A stretch of 64,000 nucleotides of DNA from Streptomyces sp. MUM 2J. GTDB lineage: Bacteria; Actinomycetota; Actinomycetes; Streptomycetales; Streptomycetaceae. Shown piece by piece: positions 46,979-55,284 of this stretch (position 1 is its first letter; every line of letters begins with the position of its first letter). Made by a program: the position numbers and the translations under genes. The notes beneath the pieces are model-generated. The model saw only the letters and a list, made by a program, of their open reading frames with translations, searched no databases and had not been told where the DNA came from. The stretch is from contig NZ_JADWYM010000032.1 of the NCBI RefSeq assembly GCF_022414535.1, positions 1 through 64,000 of the forward strand. Direction: 5' to 3'.

Positions 46979-47043
46979 TTCCGTATTGCGGAAGTTAGTT
47001 TCTGCTTATTGGAAGATTGCCGTCGGGTGTCGGAGCTTGTCAA
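46979..47043 (-). promoter_or_regulatory. hyi-glxR promoter with paired 15-bp operators
   Basis: On the minus strand TTGACA (complement of 47038-47043), 18 bases and CAATCT (complement of 47014-47019) form the promoter. TTCCAATAAGCAGAA (complement of 47000-47014) and TTCCGCAATACGGAA (complement of 46979-46993) follow, 21 bases centre to centre and in the same order as at gcl. Strong evidence for co-regulation. Confidence 0.82.
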
Positions 47044-47085
47044 GAGGGGTCGGCGTAACGCGGTCCCGCGCGTTAGGTTGTCCGC

Positions 47086-47334
47086 GTGCGATTGAGAGTG
47101 GAGTTCACGACCGAACCCTTCGATCTCGACGAGGCGCCTGCGCACGCGCTCGTGGCCCGCGAGGTCGTCGAGGCGGCCCGGCTGGACGCTGTGGACGTCG
47201 GCCCCTTCGGCAATACCGCGGAGGGAGGCGCCGATCAGGTGCTCACGGCGGTCGACGCCCTGCTGCGCAAGGCTCTGCAGGCCGGTGCCACCCGGGTGTC
47301 GCTGCAGGTCAACGTGGTCGAGGAGGGCGCGTGA
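47086..47334 (+). CDS. MTH1187/YkoF-like (DUF77) thiamine-binding family protein
   Basis: An 82-residue ferredoxin-fold protein resembling the MTH1187 family: VEFTTEPFDLDEAP, VDVGPFGNTAEGGADQVL (family form GTxxEG) and ALQAGATRVSLQVNV (family form GAxRVxxxIKID). It is a little shorter than the usual 95-105 residues. Relatives bind thiamine or related cations and form tetramers. GTG 47086 lies six bases after TAGGTT (47074-47079) and has no Shine-Dalgarno, suggesting a leaderless mRNA. Its stop overlaps the HTH gene start. Gcl in the same cluster needs thiamine diphosphate, which makes a cofactor link conceivable. Family call moderate. Confidence 0.65.
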   Translation: MRLRVEFTTEPFDLDEAPAHALVAREVVEAARLDAVDVGPFGNTAEGGADQVLTAVDALLRKALQAGATRVSLQVNVVEEGA

Positions 47335-47699
47335 CCGGGGCCGCGGACGAGCCGTTCATCGCCGCCGTGAAGCCGCTGGTCGATGCCATGGGTGGCGAGA
47401 TGCTGCCGCCCGACGAGGCCGGGCCCGAGGACGTGGTGCTCGCCTGGGAGGGCGTCGACGCGGTCGCCGTGCGCCTGCCTCAGCTCGCCGACTCCCTCGA
47501 CCACATCCTGGCCGCCATGGAGCGCAGGAGGGGCGAGCCGCTGGCGGACCTGGACCGCAGGTCCAAGCAGGAGGTCGTGCGGATACTGGAGGCGCGGGGT
47601 GCCTTCTCCGTGCGGCACGGCGTGGAGACCGTGGCGAGCGCGCTCGGTGTCAGTCGCTTCACCGTCTACAACTACCTCAACCGCGAGAAGGGGGCCTGA
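47331..47699 (+). CDS. DauR/YheO-type (HTH_22) helix-turn-helix protein
   Basis: A 122-residue DNA-binding protein. The C-terminal half (DRRSKQEVVRILEARGAF, then VETVASALGVSRFTVYNYLNRE) closely resembles the HTH_22 domain of YheO/DauR regulators. The usual PAS-like YheO domain is absent or replaced by about 60 residues (EDVVLAWEGVDAVAVRLPQLADSL). GTG 47331 overlaps the stop of the thiamine-binding-like gene (GTGA), so they are coupled. It lies directly upstream of the uraD operon and is a candidate for the protein that binds the shared TCAACA-N3-TGTTGA operator, though nothing proves this. Confidence 0.75.
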   Translation: MTGAADEPFIAAVKPLVDAMGGEMLPPDEAGPEDVVLAWEGVDAVAVRLPQLADSLDHILAAMERRRGEPLADLDRRSKQEVVRILEARGAFSVRHGVETVASALGVSRFTVYNYLNREKGA

Positions 47700-47775
47700 C
47701 CGAGGCGTCGTCGCGGGGGTCCTCGCCGTGGCCGGCCGCCGTCCCGGGGTGGCGGCTTTTCGTAACACCGAATTT

Positions 47776-47816
47776 TCAACAAAGTGTTGACGTCGACTTT
47801 CGGAGGGCGTTAGCTG
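47776..47816 (+). promoter_or_regulatory. uraD-uraH-uricase promoter with TCAACA-N3-TGTTGA operator
   Basis: TCAACA-AAG-TGTTGA (47776-47790) overlaps a TTGACG -35 box (47787-47792); 18 bases later TAGCTG (47811-47816) is the -10 box. The site TTCAACAAAGTGTTGACG matches the catalase site in 17 of 18 bases, with the same position against the -35 box. Confidence 0.78.
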
Positions 47817-47864
47817 TCGGCAGCCCGTTCAGCACGCAGGCCGTTCGCGGCAACGGAGGCTCCC

Positions 47865-48374
47865 GTGACTTCCCCATCCACACCCCCGGGCCCGGCCCGT
47901 CTCAACGACCTTGAGGAGCCCGCGGCACTCGCCGCCCTCCACGAGGTGTGCGCCTCCACCACCTGGGCGAAGCGGCTGCTGGCGGCCCGCCCCTATGCCA
48001 CGGCGGACGCGTTGTACGCCGCCGGTGACGCCGCCACGGCCGAGCTGACCGCTCAGGACCTGGAGGAGGCGATGGCCGGCCACCCGCCGATCGGCCGCCC
48101 CAAGCCGGGCGACCCGACCTCGGCGCGCGAACAGCGCGGCATGGCGGGCGCCTCCGAGGAGCTCAGGTCCCGGATGCTGGAACTGAACCTGGCCTACCAG
48201 GAGAAGTTCGGCCACGTCTTCCTCATCTGTGCCACCGGCAGGACCGCCGAGCAGATGCGGGACGCGGTCGAGGAGCGGATCGGGAACTCGCCGGAGCAGG
48301 AGCGGGAGATCGTCCGCACCGAGCTCGGCAAGATCAACCGCATTCGTCTGGCACGACTCGTCGAAGAGGACTGA
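47865..48374 (+). CDS. uraD: OHCU decarboxylase
   Basis: A 169-residue all-helical enzyme decarboxylating 2-oxo-4-hydroxy-4-carboxy-5-ureidoimidazoline to S-allantoin, the last step from urate. The active-site motif is AMAGHPPIGRPKPG, followed by SAREQRGM and NLAYQEKFGHVFLICATGRT, all typical of UraD. GTG 47865 follows CGGAGG. It is first in the operon uraD-uraH-uricase, with gaps of 7 and 4 bases. Its promoter shares an operator with catalase. Confidence 0.95.
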   Translation: MTSPSTPPGPARLNDLEEPAALAALHEVCASTTWAKRLLAARPYATADALYAAGDAATAELTAQDLEEAMAGHPPIGRPKPGDPTSAREQRGMAGASEELRSRMLELNLAYQEKFGHVFLICATGRTAEQMRDAVEERIGNSPEQEREIVRTELGKINRIRLARLVEED

Positions 48375-48381
48375 CAGCAGC

Positions 48382-48789
48382 ATGAGCACGAGCACCACCG
48401 CCTCCGTGTCCACGCACATCCTGGACACCTCGCTCGGCCGCCCTGCCGAGGGTGTCGCCGTCCACCTCAGCGCCCGTGGCGGGCGGGAGGCGGACTGGGA
48501 GGCGCTCGGCGGTTCGGCGACCGACGCGGACGGGCGGTGCAAGGACCTGCCGGCACTGCCGGAGGGGACCACCCACGTACGGCTCGACTTCGCCGTCGAG
48601 GCGTACTTCGAAGACAGAACCGCGAAGAAGCAAGCCGATGCGCAGCAGGACGCCCCCGCGAATCGGGACAGCGGACCGGGCGTGTTCTTCCCCGAGGTGG
48701 CGATCACGTTCGCCGTCGTGCCGGGCGAGCACTACCACGTACCGCTGCTGCTCAACCCGTTCGGCTACTCCGTTTACCGAGGGAGCTAG
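48382..48789 (+). CDS. uraH: 5-hydroxyisourate hydrolase (transthyretin-like protein)
   Basis: A 135-residue transthyretin-related enzyme hydrolysing 5-hydroxyisourate, the uricase product. The N-terminal motif STHILDTSLGRPAEGV carries the catalytic His and the C-terminal YSVYRGS is the diagnostic tetrapeptide YRGS. A polar insert of about 20 residues (DRTAKKQADAQQDAPANRD) makes it longer than the usual 110-115 residues. GAGGA upstream serves ATG 48382. Uricase starts four bases after the stop. Confidence 0.95.
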   Translation: MSTSTTASVSTHILDTSLGRPAEGVAVHLSARGGREADWEALGGSATDADGRCKDLPALPEGTTHVRLDFAVEAYFEDRTAKKQADAQQDAPANRDSGPGVFFPEVAITFAVVPGEHYHVPLLLNPFGYSVYRGS

Positions 48790-48793
48790 CTAA

Positions 48794-49750
48794 ATGACCG
48801 TCAATTCCCGCCCTGCCCGCCCTGTGATCCTGGGACAGAACCAGTACGGCAAGGCCGAGAACCGAGTCGTCAAGATCACGCGGGACGGCGCCACCCACCA
48901 CATCAAGGACCTCAACGTCTCCGTCGCGCTGAGCGGCGACATGGACGACGTCCACTACTCCGGCTCCAACGCCCACGTCCTGCCCACCGACACCACCAAG
49001 AACACGGTGTTCGCCAAGGCCAAGGAACACGGCATCGAGTCCGCCGAGCAGTTCGGCATCCACCTCGCACGCCACTTCGTCACCTCGCAGGAGGTGATCC
49101 ACCGGGCGCGCATCCGCATCGAGGAGTACGCCTGGGAACGGATCGAGAGCTCCGACGCCAACTCCCGGTTCATCGGCTCCGACGAGGTCAAGCACTCCTT
49201 CGTCCGCAAGGGCCAGGAGACCCGCCTCACCCAGATCACCTACGACGGTGAGAAGTGGGAGGTCGTCTCGGGCCTGAAGGACCTGACGGTGATGAACTCG
49301 ACCAACTCCGAGTTCTGGGGCTACATCAAGGACAAGTACACCACGCTCCAGGAGGCCTACGACCGCATCCTGGCCACGTCGGTCGCGGCCCGGTGGCGCT
49401 TCAACTGGACCGACGACGAGCAGAAGATGCCGCAGTGGGAGAAGTCCTACGAGCAGGTCAGGAAGCACATGCTCCAGGCCTTCGCCGAGACGTACTCCCT
49501 CTCGCTGCAGCAGACGCTGTACCAGATGGGCTCGCGCATCATCAACAACCGCAGCGAGATCGACGAGGTCCGCTTCTCCCTGCCCAACAAGCACCACTTC
49601 CTCGTCGACATGGAGCCCTTCGGACTGAAGAACGAAACCGCCGACGGAGCAGTCTACTTCGCCGCCGACCGCCCCTACGGCCTCATCGAGGGAACCGTGC
49701 TGCGGGACGGCTGTGAGGCCCGTATCCCGGTCGACATGACCAACCTCTGA
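48794..49750 (+). CDS. urate oxidase (uricase)
   Basis: A 318-residue cofactor-free uricase oxidising urate to 5-hydroxyisourate with release of H2O2. The catalytic Lys-Thr pair lies in NQYGKAENRVVK and LPTDTTKNTVFAKAKE; HLARHF, and later EVRFSLPNKHHFLVD and PFGLKN, are family signatures. It is third in the urate operon. A hairpin follows the stop. Confidence 0.96.
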   Translation: MTVNSRPARPVILGQNQYGKAENRVVKITRDGATHHIKDLNVSVALSGDMDDVHYSGSNAHVLPTDTTKNTVFAKAKEHGIESAEQFGIHLARHFVTSQEVIHRARIRIEEYAWERIESSDANSRFIGSDEVKHSFVRKGQETRLTQITYDGEKWEVVSGLKDLTVMNSTNSEFWGYIKDKYTTLQEAYDRILATSVAARWRFNWTDDEQKMPQWEKSYEQVRKHMLQAFAETYSLSLQQTLYQMGSRIINNRSEIDEVRFSLPNKHHFLVDMEPFGLKNETADGAVYFAADRPYGLIEGTVLRDGCEARIPVDMTNL

Positions 49751-49758
49751 CGCGGGAC

Positions 49759-49796
49759 GCGCGTCCCCGGCCCCCGCGCCCGGACCGGGGACGCGC
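49759..49796. terminator. hairpin after the urate operon
   Basis: GCGCGTCCCCGG (49759-49770) pairs perfectly with 49785-49796 around 14 bases, just after the uricase stop. Confidence 0.65.
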
Positions 49797-49956
49797 CACC
49801 ACCGGGACCAGCGCCGGGACCAACCCGTTCTTCCACCATCTCGGCACCCGGAGCCGGCACACGGTTCCGGCACTCAAATCCTCCTAGGGTCCTGCCGTGC
49901 CCTCCCCGTGGACGGCGCCCCGTCCACGGGCCGCCACTGAAAGACAAGGAAGCCTC

Positions 49957-51342
49957 ATGGCACCATCGGCAGCCCAGCGCACCGTCATCGAGAACTGTGC
50001 GGTCGCGACCGTGGACGCGAACGACACCGAGTACGCGTCGGGGTACATCGTCCTCGCCGGCAACAGGATCGAGTCGGTCGGCGCGGGCAGCGCCCCCGAG
50101 GGCCTGGAGAACGTGGAGCGCCGGATCGACGCCAGCGGCCACCTGGCCACGCCCGGTCTGGTCAACACCCACCACCACTTCTACCAGTGGATCACCCGCG
50201 GCCTGGCCACCGACCACAACCTGTTCGACTGGCTGGTCGCCCTCTATCCGACCTGGGCCCGCATCGACGAGCAGATGTGCTACGCGGCGGCGCAGGGATC
50301 GCTCGCCATGATGGCGCGCGGCGGTGTCACCACCGCCATGGACCACCACTACGTCTTCCCGCACGGATCCGGCGACCTGTCCGGCGCCATCATCCGGGCC
50401 GCCTCCGAGATGGGCGTCCGCTTCACCCTGGCCCGCGGTTCGATGGACCGCAGCGTCAAGGACGGCGGTCTGCCGCCGGACTTCGCCGTCGAGACGCTGG
50501 AGGGCGCGCTCGCCGCGACCGAGGACACCGTCGCCGAGCACCACGACGCCTCCTTCGACGCCATGACCCAGGTGGCCGTCGCCCCCTGCTCACCGTTCTC
50601 CGTATCCACCGAACTCATGCGGCAGGGCGCCGAGCTGGCCCGGCGCCTGGGTGTACGACTGCACACCCACGGCTCGGAGACCGTGGAGGAGGAGAAGTTC
50701 TGCCACGAGCTGTTCGGCATGGGCCCGACGGACTACTTCGAGTCGACCGGCTGGCTCGGAGAGGACGTGTGGATGGCGCACTGCGTCCACATGACCGACT
50801 CCGACATCGCCGCGTTCGCCCGTACCGGGACCGGCGTCGCCCACTGCCCGTCGTCCAACGCCCGCCTCGCGGCCGGCATCGCCCGCGTACCCGACATGCT
50901 CGCGGCGGGCGTGCCCGTGGGCCTCGGCGTCGACGGCACCGCCTCCAACGAGTCCGGTGAACTCCACACCGAGCTGCGCAACGCCCTGCTCATCAACCGC
51001 CTCGGTGCCCACCGCGAGGCCGCGCTGAACGCCCGCCAGGCGCTGCGGCTCGGCACCCACGGCGGCGCGCGGGTCCTCGGCCGGGCGGACCAGATCGGCT
51101 CGCTGGAGCCGGGCAAGCTGGCCGACGTGGTGCTCTGGAGGATGGACACGCTCGCCCACGCCTCCATCGCCGACCCGGTGACCGCCCTCGTCCTCGGCGC
51201 CGCGGCACCGGTCACCGCCTCCTTCGTCAACGGCCGGCAGATCGTCGAGAACGGCCGTCTGCTGACCGCCGACGAGGACGCCGTCGCCCGCTCCACCCGC
51301 GCCGAGGCCCAGCGCCTGGCCAGGATCGCCGCCCAGGGCTGA
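49957..51342 (+). CDS. 8-oxoguanine / guanine deaminase (amidohydrolase)
   Basis: A 461-residue metal-dependent amidohydrolase. Metal ligands and active-site residues are seen in VNTHHHFYQWITRGL, LHTHGSETVEEEKF, MAHCVHM and LGVDGTASNES. The early TRGLATDHNLFDWLVALYP and the whole layout resemble 8-oxoguanine deaminases and s-triazine hydrolases of the cytosine deaminase-like group, which also take guanine or isoguanine. It would feed xanthine or urate into the pathway. ATG 49957 has AAGGAAG upstream. The urate operon precedes it, separated by a hairpin; a purine permease follows. Confidence 0.85.
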   Translation: MAPSAAQRTVIENCAVATVDANDTEYASGYIVLAGNRIESVGAGSAPEGLENVERRIDASGHLATPGLVNTHHHFYQWITRGLATDHNLFDWLVALYPTWARIDEQMCYAAAQGSLAMMARGGVTTAMDHHYVFPHGSGDLSGAIIRAASEMGVRFTLARGSMDRSVKDGGLPPDFAVETLEGALAATEDTVAEHHDASFDAMTQVAVAPCSPFSVSTELMRQGAELARRLGVRLHTHGSETVEEEKFCHELFGMGPTDYFESTGWLGEDVWMAHCVHMTDSDIAAFARTGTGVAHCPSSNARLAAGIARVPDMLAAGVPVGLGVDGTASNESGELHTELRNALLINRLGAHREAALNARQALRLGTHGGARVLGRADQIGSLEPGKLADVVLWRMDTLAHASIADPVTALVLGAAAPVTASFVNGRQIVENGRLLTADEDAVARSTRAEAQRLARIAAQG

Positions 51343-51656
51343 TCCGCGGCGGAACGCCGCGTCCCCGGGCCCGCCGAGCGCGGGCCCGGACGAGAACTCC
51401 GGCCGTGAGGGACGGCTCCCGGCCGGGGCCCGTGGATCCGAGCGGGATTCACGGTAGCCGTCTCCGGGGCGCGCGTGGACGCGCGCGCCCCGGAACGGTC
51501 ACCGTCCACCGTTCACCCGTGCCACCCCCGTCACGGTCCCTCCCCCACGCTCGCGGCGGCCAGCGCCCGGGCGGGGAGGTCCCCCCCCATGACCACCCGC
51601 ACCACCTCCCTGAACCCATGTCGACGGCGACGTGCTAACCGACCGGAGGAGCCGCC
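51343..51656. other. intergenic region with two hairpins
   Basis: 314 bases between the deaminase and the permease hold two perfect hairpins: 51365-51374 with 51380-51389 (arm CCGGGCCCGC, 5-base loop) and 51464-51475 with 51482-51493 (arm CCGGGGCGCGCG, 6-base loop). Either may end the deaminase transcript; a separate permease promoter is therefore likely, but I could not place it. Confidence 0.55.
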
Positions 51657-53024
51657 GTGGCCACCCACCCCGTGGACGAGAAACTCCCCGCCCTGAAGAT
51701 GGCGACCAGCGGCCTGCAGCACGTGGCCGCCATGTACGCCGGTGTCGTCGCCCCACCCCTGATCGTCGGCGCGGCCGTGGGCCTGTCCGCGGCCGAACTC
51801 ACCTTCCTCACCGGCGCCTGCCTGTTCACGGCGGGTCTCGCCACCCTGCTGCAGACCCTGGGCATCTGGAAGATCGGTGCACGGCTGCCGTTCGTCAACG
51901 GGGTCACCTTCGCCGGCGTCGCCCCGATGACCGCGGTCGTCGCCTCCACCGACGACCCGACCGACGCCCTGCCGATCATCTTCGGGGCGGTGATCGTCGC
52001 CGGTGTGCTCGGCTTCGTCGCCGCACCCTTCTTCGGCAAGGCGGTCCGCTTCTTCCCGCCGGTCGTCACCGGATCCGTGATCACCCTCATCGGCGTGTCC
52101 CTGCTCCCGGTCGCCTTCGGCTGGGCCCAGGGCCCCGACCCCGCTGCCGAGGACTACGGTTCGGCGACGTACCTCACCCTGGCCGGTCTCACCCTGGTGA
52201 TCGTCCTGCTGCTGCGCCGCTTCACCCGCGGCTTCGTCAAGCAGATCGCCGTGCTGCTCGGCCTGGGCGCCGGCACCCTCATCGCGATCCCGTTCGGTGT
52301 CACCGACTTCGGCCCGGTGACCGATGCCGACGTGATCGGCTTCCCGACTCCGTTCCACTTCGGCGCCCCGCAGTTCCAGCTCGCCGCCGTCCTTTCGCTG
52401 TGCGTGGTCATGGTGGTCTCGATGACCGAGTCGACTGCGGACATGCTGGCGCTCGGTGAGATCGTCGAACGCCCCTCCGGCGAGCGGACCATCGCCGCCG
52501 GACTGCGCGCCGACGCCCTCGGCTCGGCGATCAGCCCGCTGTTCAACGGCTTCATGTGCAGTGCCTTCGCGCAGAACATCGGCCTCGTGGCGATGACGAG
52601 GATCCGCAGCCGGTACGTCGTCGCGACCGGTGGCGGTTTCCTCGTCCTGATGGGCCTGTGCCCGATGGCCGCCTCGCTGATCGTGGTCGTGCCGCGCCCC
52701 GTCCTCGGCGGCGCCGGCGTCGTCCTGTTCGGCTCGGTCGCGGCGAGCGGCATCCAGACCCTGGTGCGGGCCGGGCTCGACCGGGACAACAACGTCCTGA
52801 TCGTGGCCGTCGCCCTCGCCGTCGGGATCATCCCGATCACCGCGCCGGACTTCTACCACGCCTTCCCCGCGACCGCGAGGATCATCCTGGACTCGGGCAT
52901 CTCGACCGGCTGTGTGACGGCCGTCCTGCTCAACCTGGTCTTCAACCACCCGGGCAGGAGCAGCGGGGCCCAGGACGTCACCCATCCGATGGAGGCGGGG
53001 GAGGAGATCGCCGCCGCACACTGA
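51657..53024 (+). CDS. NCS2-family xanthine/urate permease
   Basis: A 455-residue transporter with about 14 helices. The NCS2 motif QHVAAMYAGVVAPPLIVG is near the N-terminus and the signature NGFMCSAFAQNIGLVAMTRIRSRYV is in the middle, with SMTESTADMLALGE nearby. It probably imports xanthine or urate by proton symport. GTG 51657 has GGAGGAG upstream. This differs from the AzgA-type permease at 12-13.5 kb, so the window encodes two kinds of purine carrier. Confidence 0.92.
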   Translation: MATHPVDEKLPALKMATSGLQHVAAMYAGVVAPPLIVGAAVGLSAAELTFLTGACLFTAGLATLLQTLGIWKIGARLPFVNGVTFAGVAPMTAVVASTDDPTDALPIIFGAVIVAGVLGFVAAPFFGKAVRFFPPVVTGSVITLIGVSLLPVAFGWAQGPDPAAEDYGSATYLTLAGLTLVIVLLLRRFTRGFVKQIAVLLGLGAGTLIAIPFGVTDFGPVTDADVIGFPTPFHFGAPQFQLAAVLSLCVVMVVSMTESTADMLALGEIVERPSGERTIAAGLRADALGSAISPLFNGFMCSAFAQNIGLVAMTRIRSRYVVATGGGFLVLMGLCPMAASLIVVVPRPVLGGAGVVLFGSVAASGIQTLVRAGLDRDNNVLIVAVALAVGIIPITAPDFYHAFPATARIILDSGISTGCVTAVLLNLVFNHPGRSSGAQDVTHPMEAGEEIAAAH

Positions 53025-53193
53025 CGCACGGGCGGACTGACCCGGGGGAGGACGGCCGTGCGACACCGTCCTTCCCCGGCCGTCTCTCCCCGCGGCCGTA
53101 TCACCCGGGCGGCCCATACGGCGGGCCGCGGCGCCGCCGACGTTCCGTGCCACCTCCGGGCGGGCGGCGGCACCGGGATCCGCCCGGCGTCGG

Positions 53194-53616
53194 CTACAGG
53201 CCGAACAGGCCCGGATCCCGCGCCAGTTCCTTGAACCGCTCCCGCGGGTTGGCGACCAGTCTGCGCTCCCCCAGGTCGAGCAGGCCGGCGACCGCGGTGA
53301 TCTCGGCGGACACCGTTCCGTCCGTCCTGCTGATGGTCTGCCGGATGCGGAACGTCCTGCCCTCGCCCCACTCGAAGACGCACGACACGTCGACCTCGTC
53401 ACCGGCGAGGAGCTCGCGGCGGTAGCGGATGGTGGTCTCCAGGGCGACCGGACCGACCCCGGTCGCGATCAGTCCGGCCTGGGTGATACCGGCGGCCTGG
53501 AGCAGCGACCACCGGGCGTGCTCGGCGTAGTTGAGGTAGACGCTCTGATTGAGATGGCCCTGCACGTCGGTCTCGTAGCCGCGCACGGTGACCCGGACGG
53601 AAAACGGCTCGCTCAC
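53194..53616 (-). CDS. hotdog-fold acyl-CoA thioesterase
   Basis: A 140-residue 4-hydroxybenzoyl-CoA thioesterase-like protein. Motifs are VRGYETDVQGHLNQSVYLNYAEHARW, with the Asp used by this family at the start of the central helix, and VGPVALETTIRYRRELLAGDEVDV. It hydrolyses acyl-CoA thioesters; the substrate is not evident. GTG 53616 has AAGGGG upstream. It lies convergent to the permease and next to a hypothetical gene on the same strand. Confidence 0.85.
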   Translation of the reverse strand: MSEPFSVRVTVRGYETDVQGHLNQSVYLNYAEHARWSLLQAAGITQAGLIATGVGPVALETTIRYRRELLAGDEVDVSCVFEWGEGRTFRIRQTISRTDGTVSAEITAVAGLLDLGERRLVANPRERFKELARDPGLFGL

Positions 53617-53687
53617 TGGTTCCCCTTCGTTCCACGCGGTGGCCTGTGCGGCCACCGGCCCCGTCGTCCCCGATCCTGGCACGCCGT

Positions 53688-54311
53688 TCACACCCGGCGC
53701 GGTGAGGCCAGCAGGTAGCGGGCCCGGGAGCGGGGCTCGGTGTGCTCGCCGGTCTGCCAGCCGGCCCGTTCGAGCGTCGCCGCGCAGGCGCCCAGGGCGG
53801 CGGTGTCCTCGTCGTGGACGGCGACTGCCTCCGGCTGCGCGGTCGCCCGCACCCGGTAGCCGGGGCCCTCCGGCCCCGCGGGCCGGTGCCCGGCCGACTC
53901 CAGGGCCAGCGCGGCCGCCCGCACCAGATGCGCGCGCTCCCAGCCGCACGGCCGGTCCGTCGCCCCGTCCGGGTTGGTCATCCGGCGCAGCTCCAGCAGC
54001 CCCTGCCAGGCGCTGTGGACCTCACGCAGCCGGGCCGGCGCGGCTGCCGGCGCGTCCGTCTCCCCACCGACGCGCGCGGCGAACACGGCGCCGTCCGAGC
54101 CGTCCGCGGGTGCGGGCGGCTCCGGACCGGACTCCCGGGTCCGGTGTCCGGCCGGGGTCAGGAAGTGGTCGTGCGGCGGTCGCGGATGCCTGAAGGCCAG
54201 CCCCCGCTTCACCAGCGCGGCGAGCTGCGCCGGTGTCCCCCGCACCCGTCCGGTGACGGGGTCGGCGGCATCGATCACACGCCGCTGCGCGGCGGTCGGC
54301 GGACGGGTCAC
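53688..54311 (-). CDS. hypothetical protein, possible winged-helix N-terminus
   Basis: A 207-residue protein with an N-terminal segment (TAAQRRVIDAADPVTGRVRGTPAQLAALVKRGLAF) that could be a winged-helix-like fold, then polar and Ala-rich regions and a C-terminal ALGACAATLERAGWQTGEHTEP. I recognise no family. GTG 54311 is preceded by GGGAGGGAGC at a good distance; the longer frame upstream to 54923 is a shadow of the phosphatase gene. Confidence 0.6.
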   Translation of the reverse strand: MTRPPTAAQRRVIDAADPVTGRVRGTPAQLAALVKRGLAFRHPRPPHDHFLTPAGHRTRESGPEPPAPADGSDGAVFAARVGGETDAPAAAPARLREVHSAWQGLLELRRMTNPDGATDRPCGWERAHLVRAAALALESAGHRPAGPEGPGYRVRATAQPEAVAVHDEDTAALGACAATLERAGWQTGEHTEPRSRARYLLASPRRV

Positions 54312-54361
54312 GACGCGCTCCCTCCCGGTGTGCTCTCCCCGCTTCCCCCTGCCTTCGCAGG

Positions 54362-54961
54362 CTACGCCGGGGGTCTGACATTCCACGCGGCGATCACCGG
54401 CCGCGCGTGCTCGGTGCCGAGCCGGCACAGTGTCCCCGTCGCCAGCTGGAACAGCGCTCCCGCGGACGGGCGCAGGCCCAGTCGCCGCGCGGTCAGCACC
54501 CGCAGGAAGTGCCCGTGGGCGACGAGCACCACGCACCCCTCGGTGTTGGCGAACGCCGCGTCGACCTTCGCCAGTATCCGGTCGGCCCGTTCCCCGACCT
54601 GCTCGACGCTCTCCCCCGGACGGTCCGGCGGGCCCGGCACCACGCCGTCCCTGAAGAGGAACCAGTCCGGCCGCTCCCGCTGGATCTCGACGGTGGTGAC
54701 GCCCTCGTACCCGCCGTAGTCCCATTCCCGCAGATCCGCGTCGACGCGGACGTCGTGCAGCCCGATCAGCTCGGCCGTCTCCCGGGCCCGCTGCAGCGGG
54801 CTGACGAACACGGCACCGATCCGGTGCGACCGGACGAGCGGCACGAGCCCCCGCGCCTCCTGGCGTCCGTGCTCGGTCAGCGGCACGTCGGTCCGGCCGG
54901 TGTGCCGCCCCGACCGCGACCACTCCGTCTCGCCGTGCCGGACCAGAAAGAGATCGCTCAT
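54362..54961 (-). CDS. histidine phosphatase family (phosphoglycerate mutase-like) protein
   Basis: A 199-residue phosphatase with the catalytic RHG motif LFLVRHGETEWSRSGRHTGRTDVPLTEHG, the FVSPLQRARETAEL motif and the second His in VVLVAHGHFLRVLTARRLG. It resembles acid phosphatases of the broad-specificity branch. ATG 54961 has no Shine-Dalgarno and lies six bases after TAGCCT (complement of 54968-54973), so the mRNA is probably leaderless. Confidence 0.88.
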   Translation of the reverse strand: MSDLFLVRHGETEWSRSGRHTGRTDVPLTEHGRQEARGLVPLVRSHRIGAVFVSPLQRARETAELIGLHDVRVDADLREWDYGGYEGVTTVEIQRERPDWFLFRDGVVPGPPDRPGESVEQVGERADRILAKVDAAFANTEGCVVLVAHGHFLRVLTARRLGLRPSAGALFQLATGTLCRLGTEHARPVIAAWNVRPPA

Positions 54962-55284
54962 GAACCCAGGCTACGAGTCCTGACCTCCGGCTTCGCGGTG
55001 TCGCACCCGTGTGGGGGTCCCGTCGGTGCCGGACGGATCGAGCGGCACGCGCGCGGCCGGCGACGCGGCACGTACCGCCCGGGCACCGGCGACCGGGGGA
55101 CGGAGGAAGGGCGGTGGGTGCCGACCGCGGCCGGCGGGGCGCACGTGCACGACCCCGCGGATCGCACCGCCGCGCCGGGTCCGGGTGGGGACGGCCCGGG
55201 GGCGCCGGGCCGGGCCGCGGACTGCTCCCGCCCGGCCGCTGCCGGCGGTACCGGCCAGGCCTCCGCAGGTGACCGCGCGGACCG
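54962..55284. other. intergenic region, no gene recognised
   Basis: 323 bases between the phosphatase start and the aminotransferase end. Besides the phosphatase -10 box at 54968-54973, I see no clear element. Confidence 0.45.
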
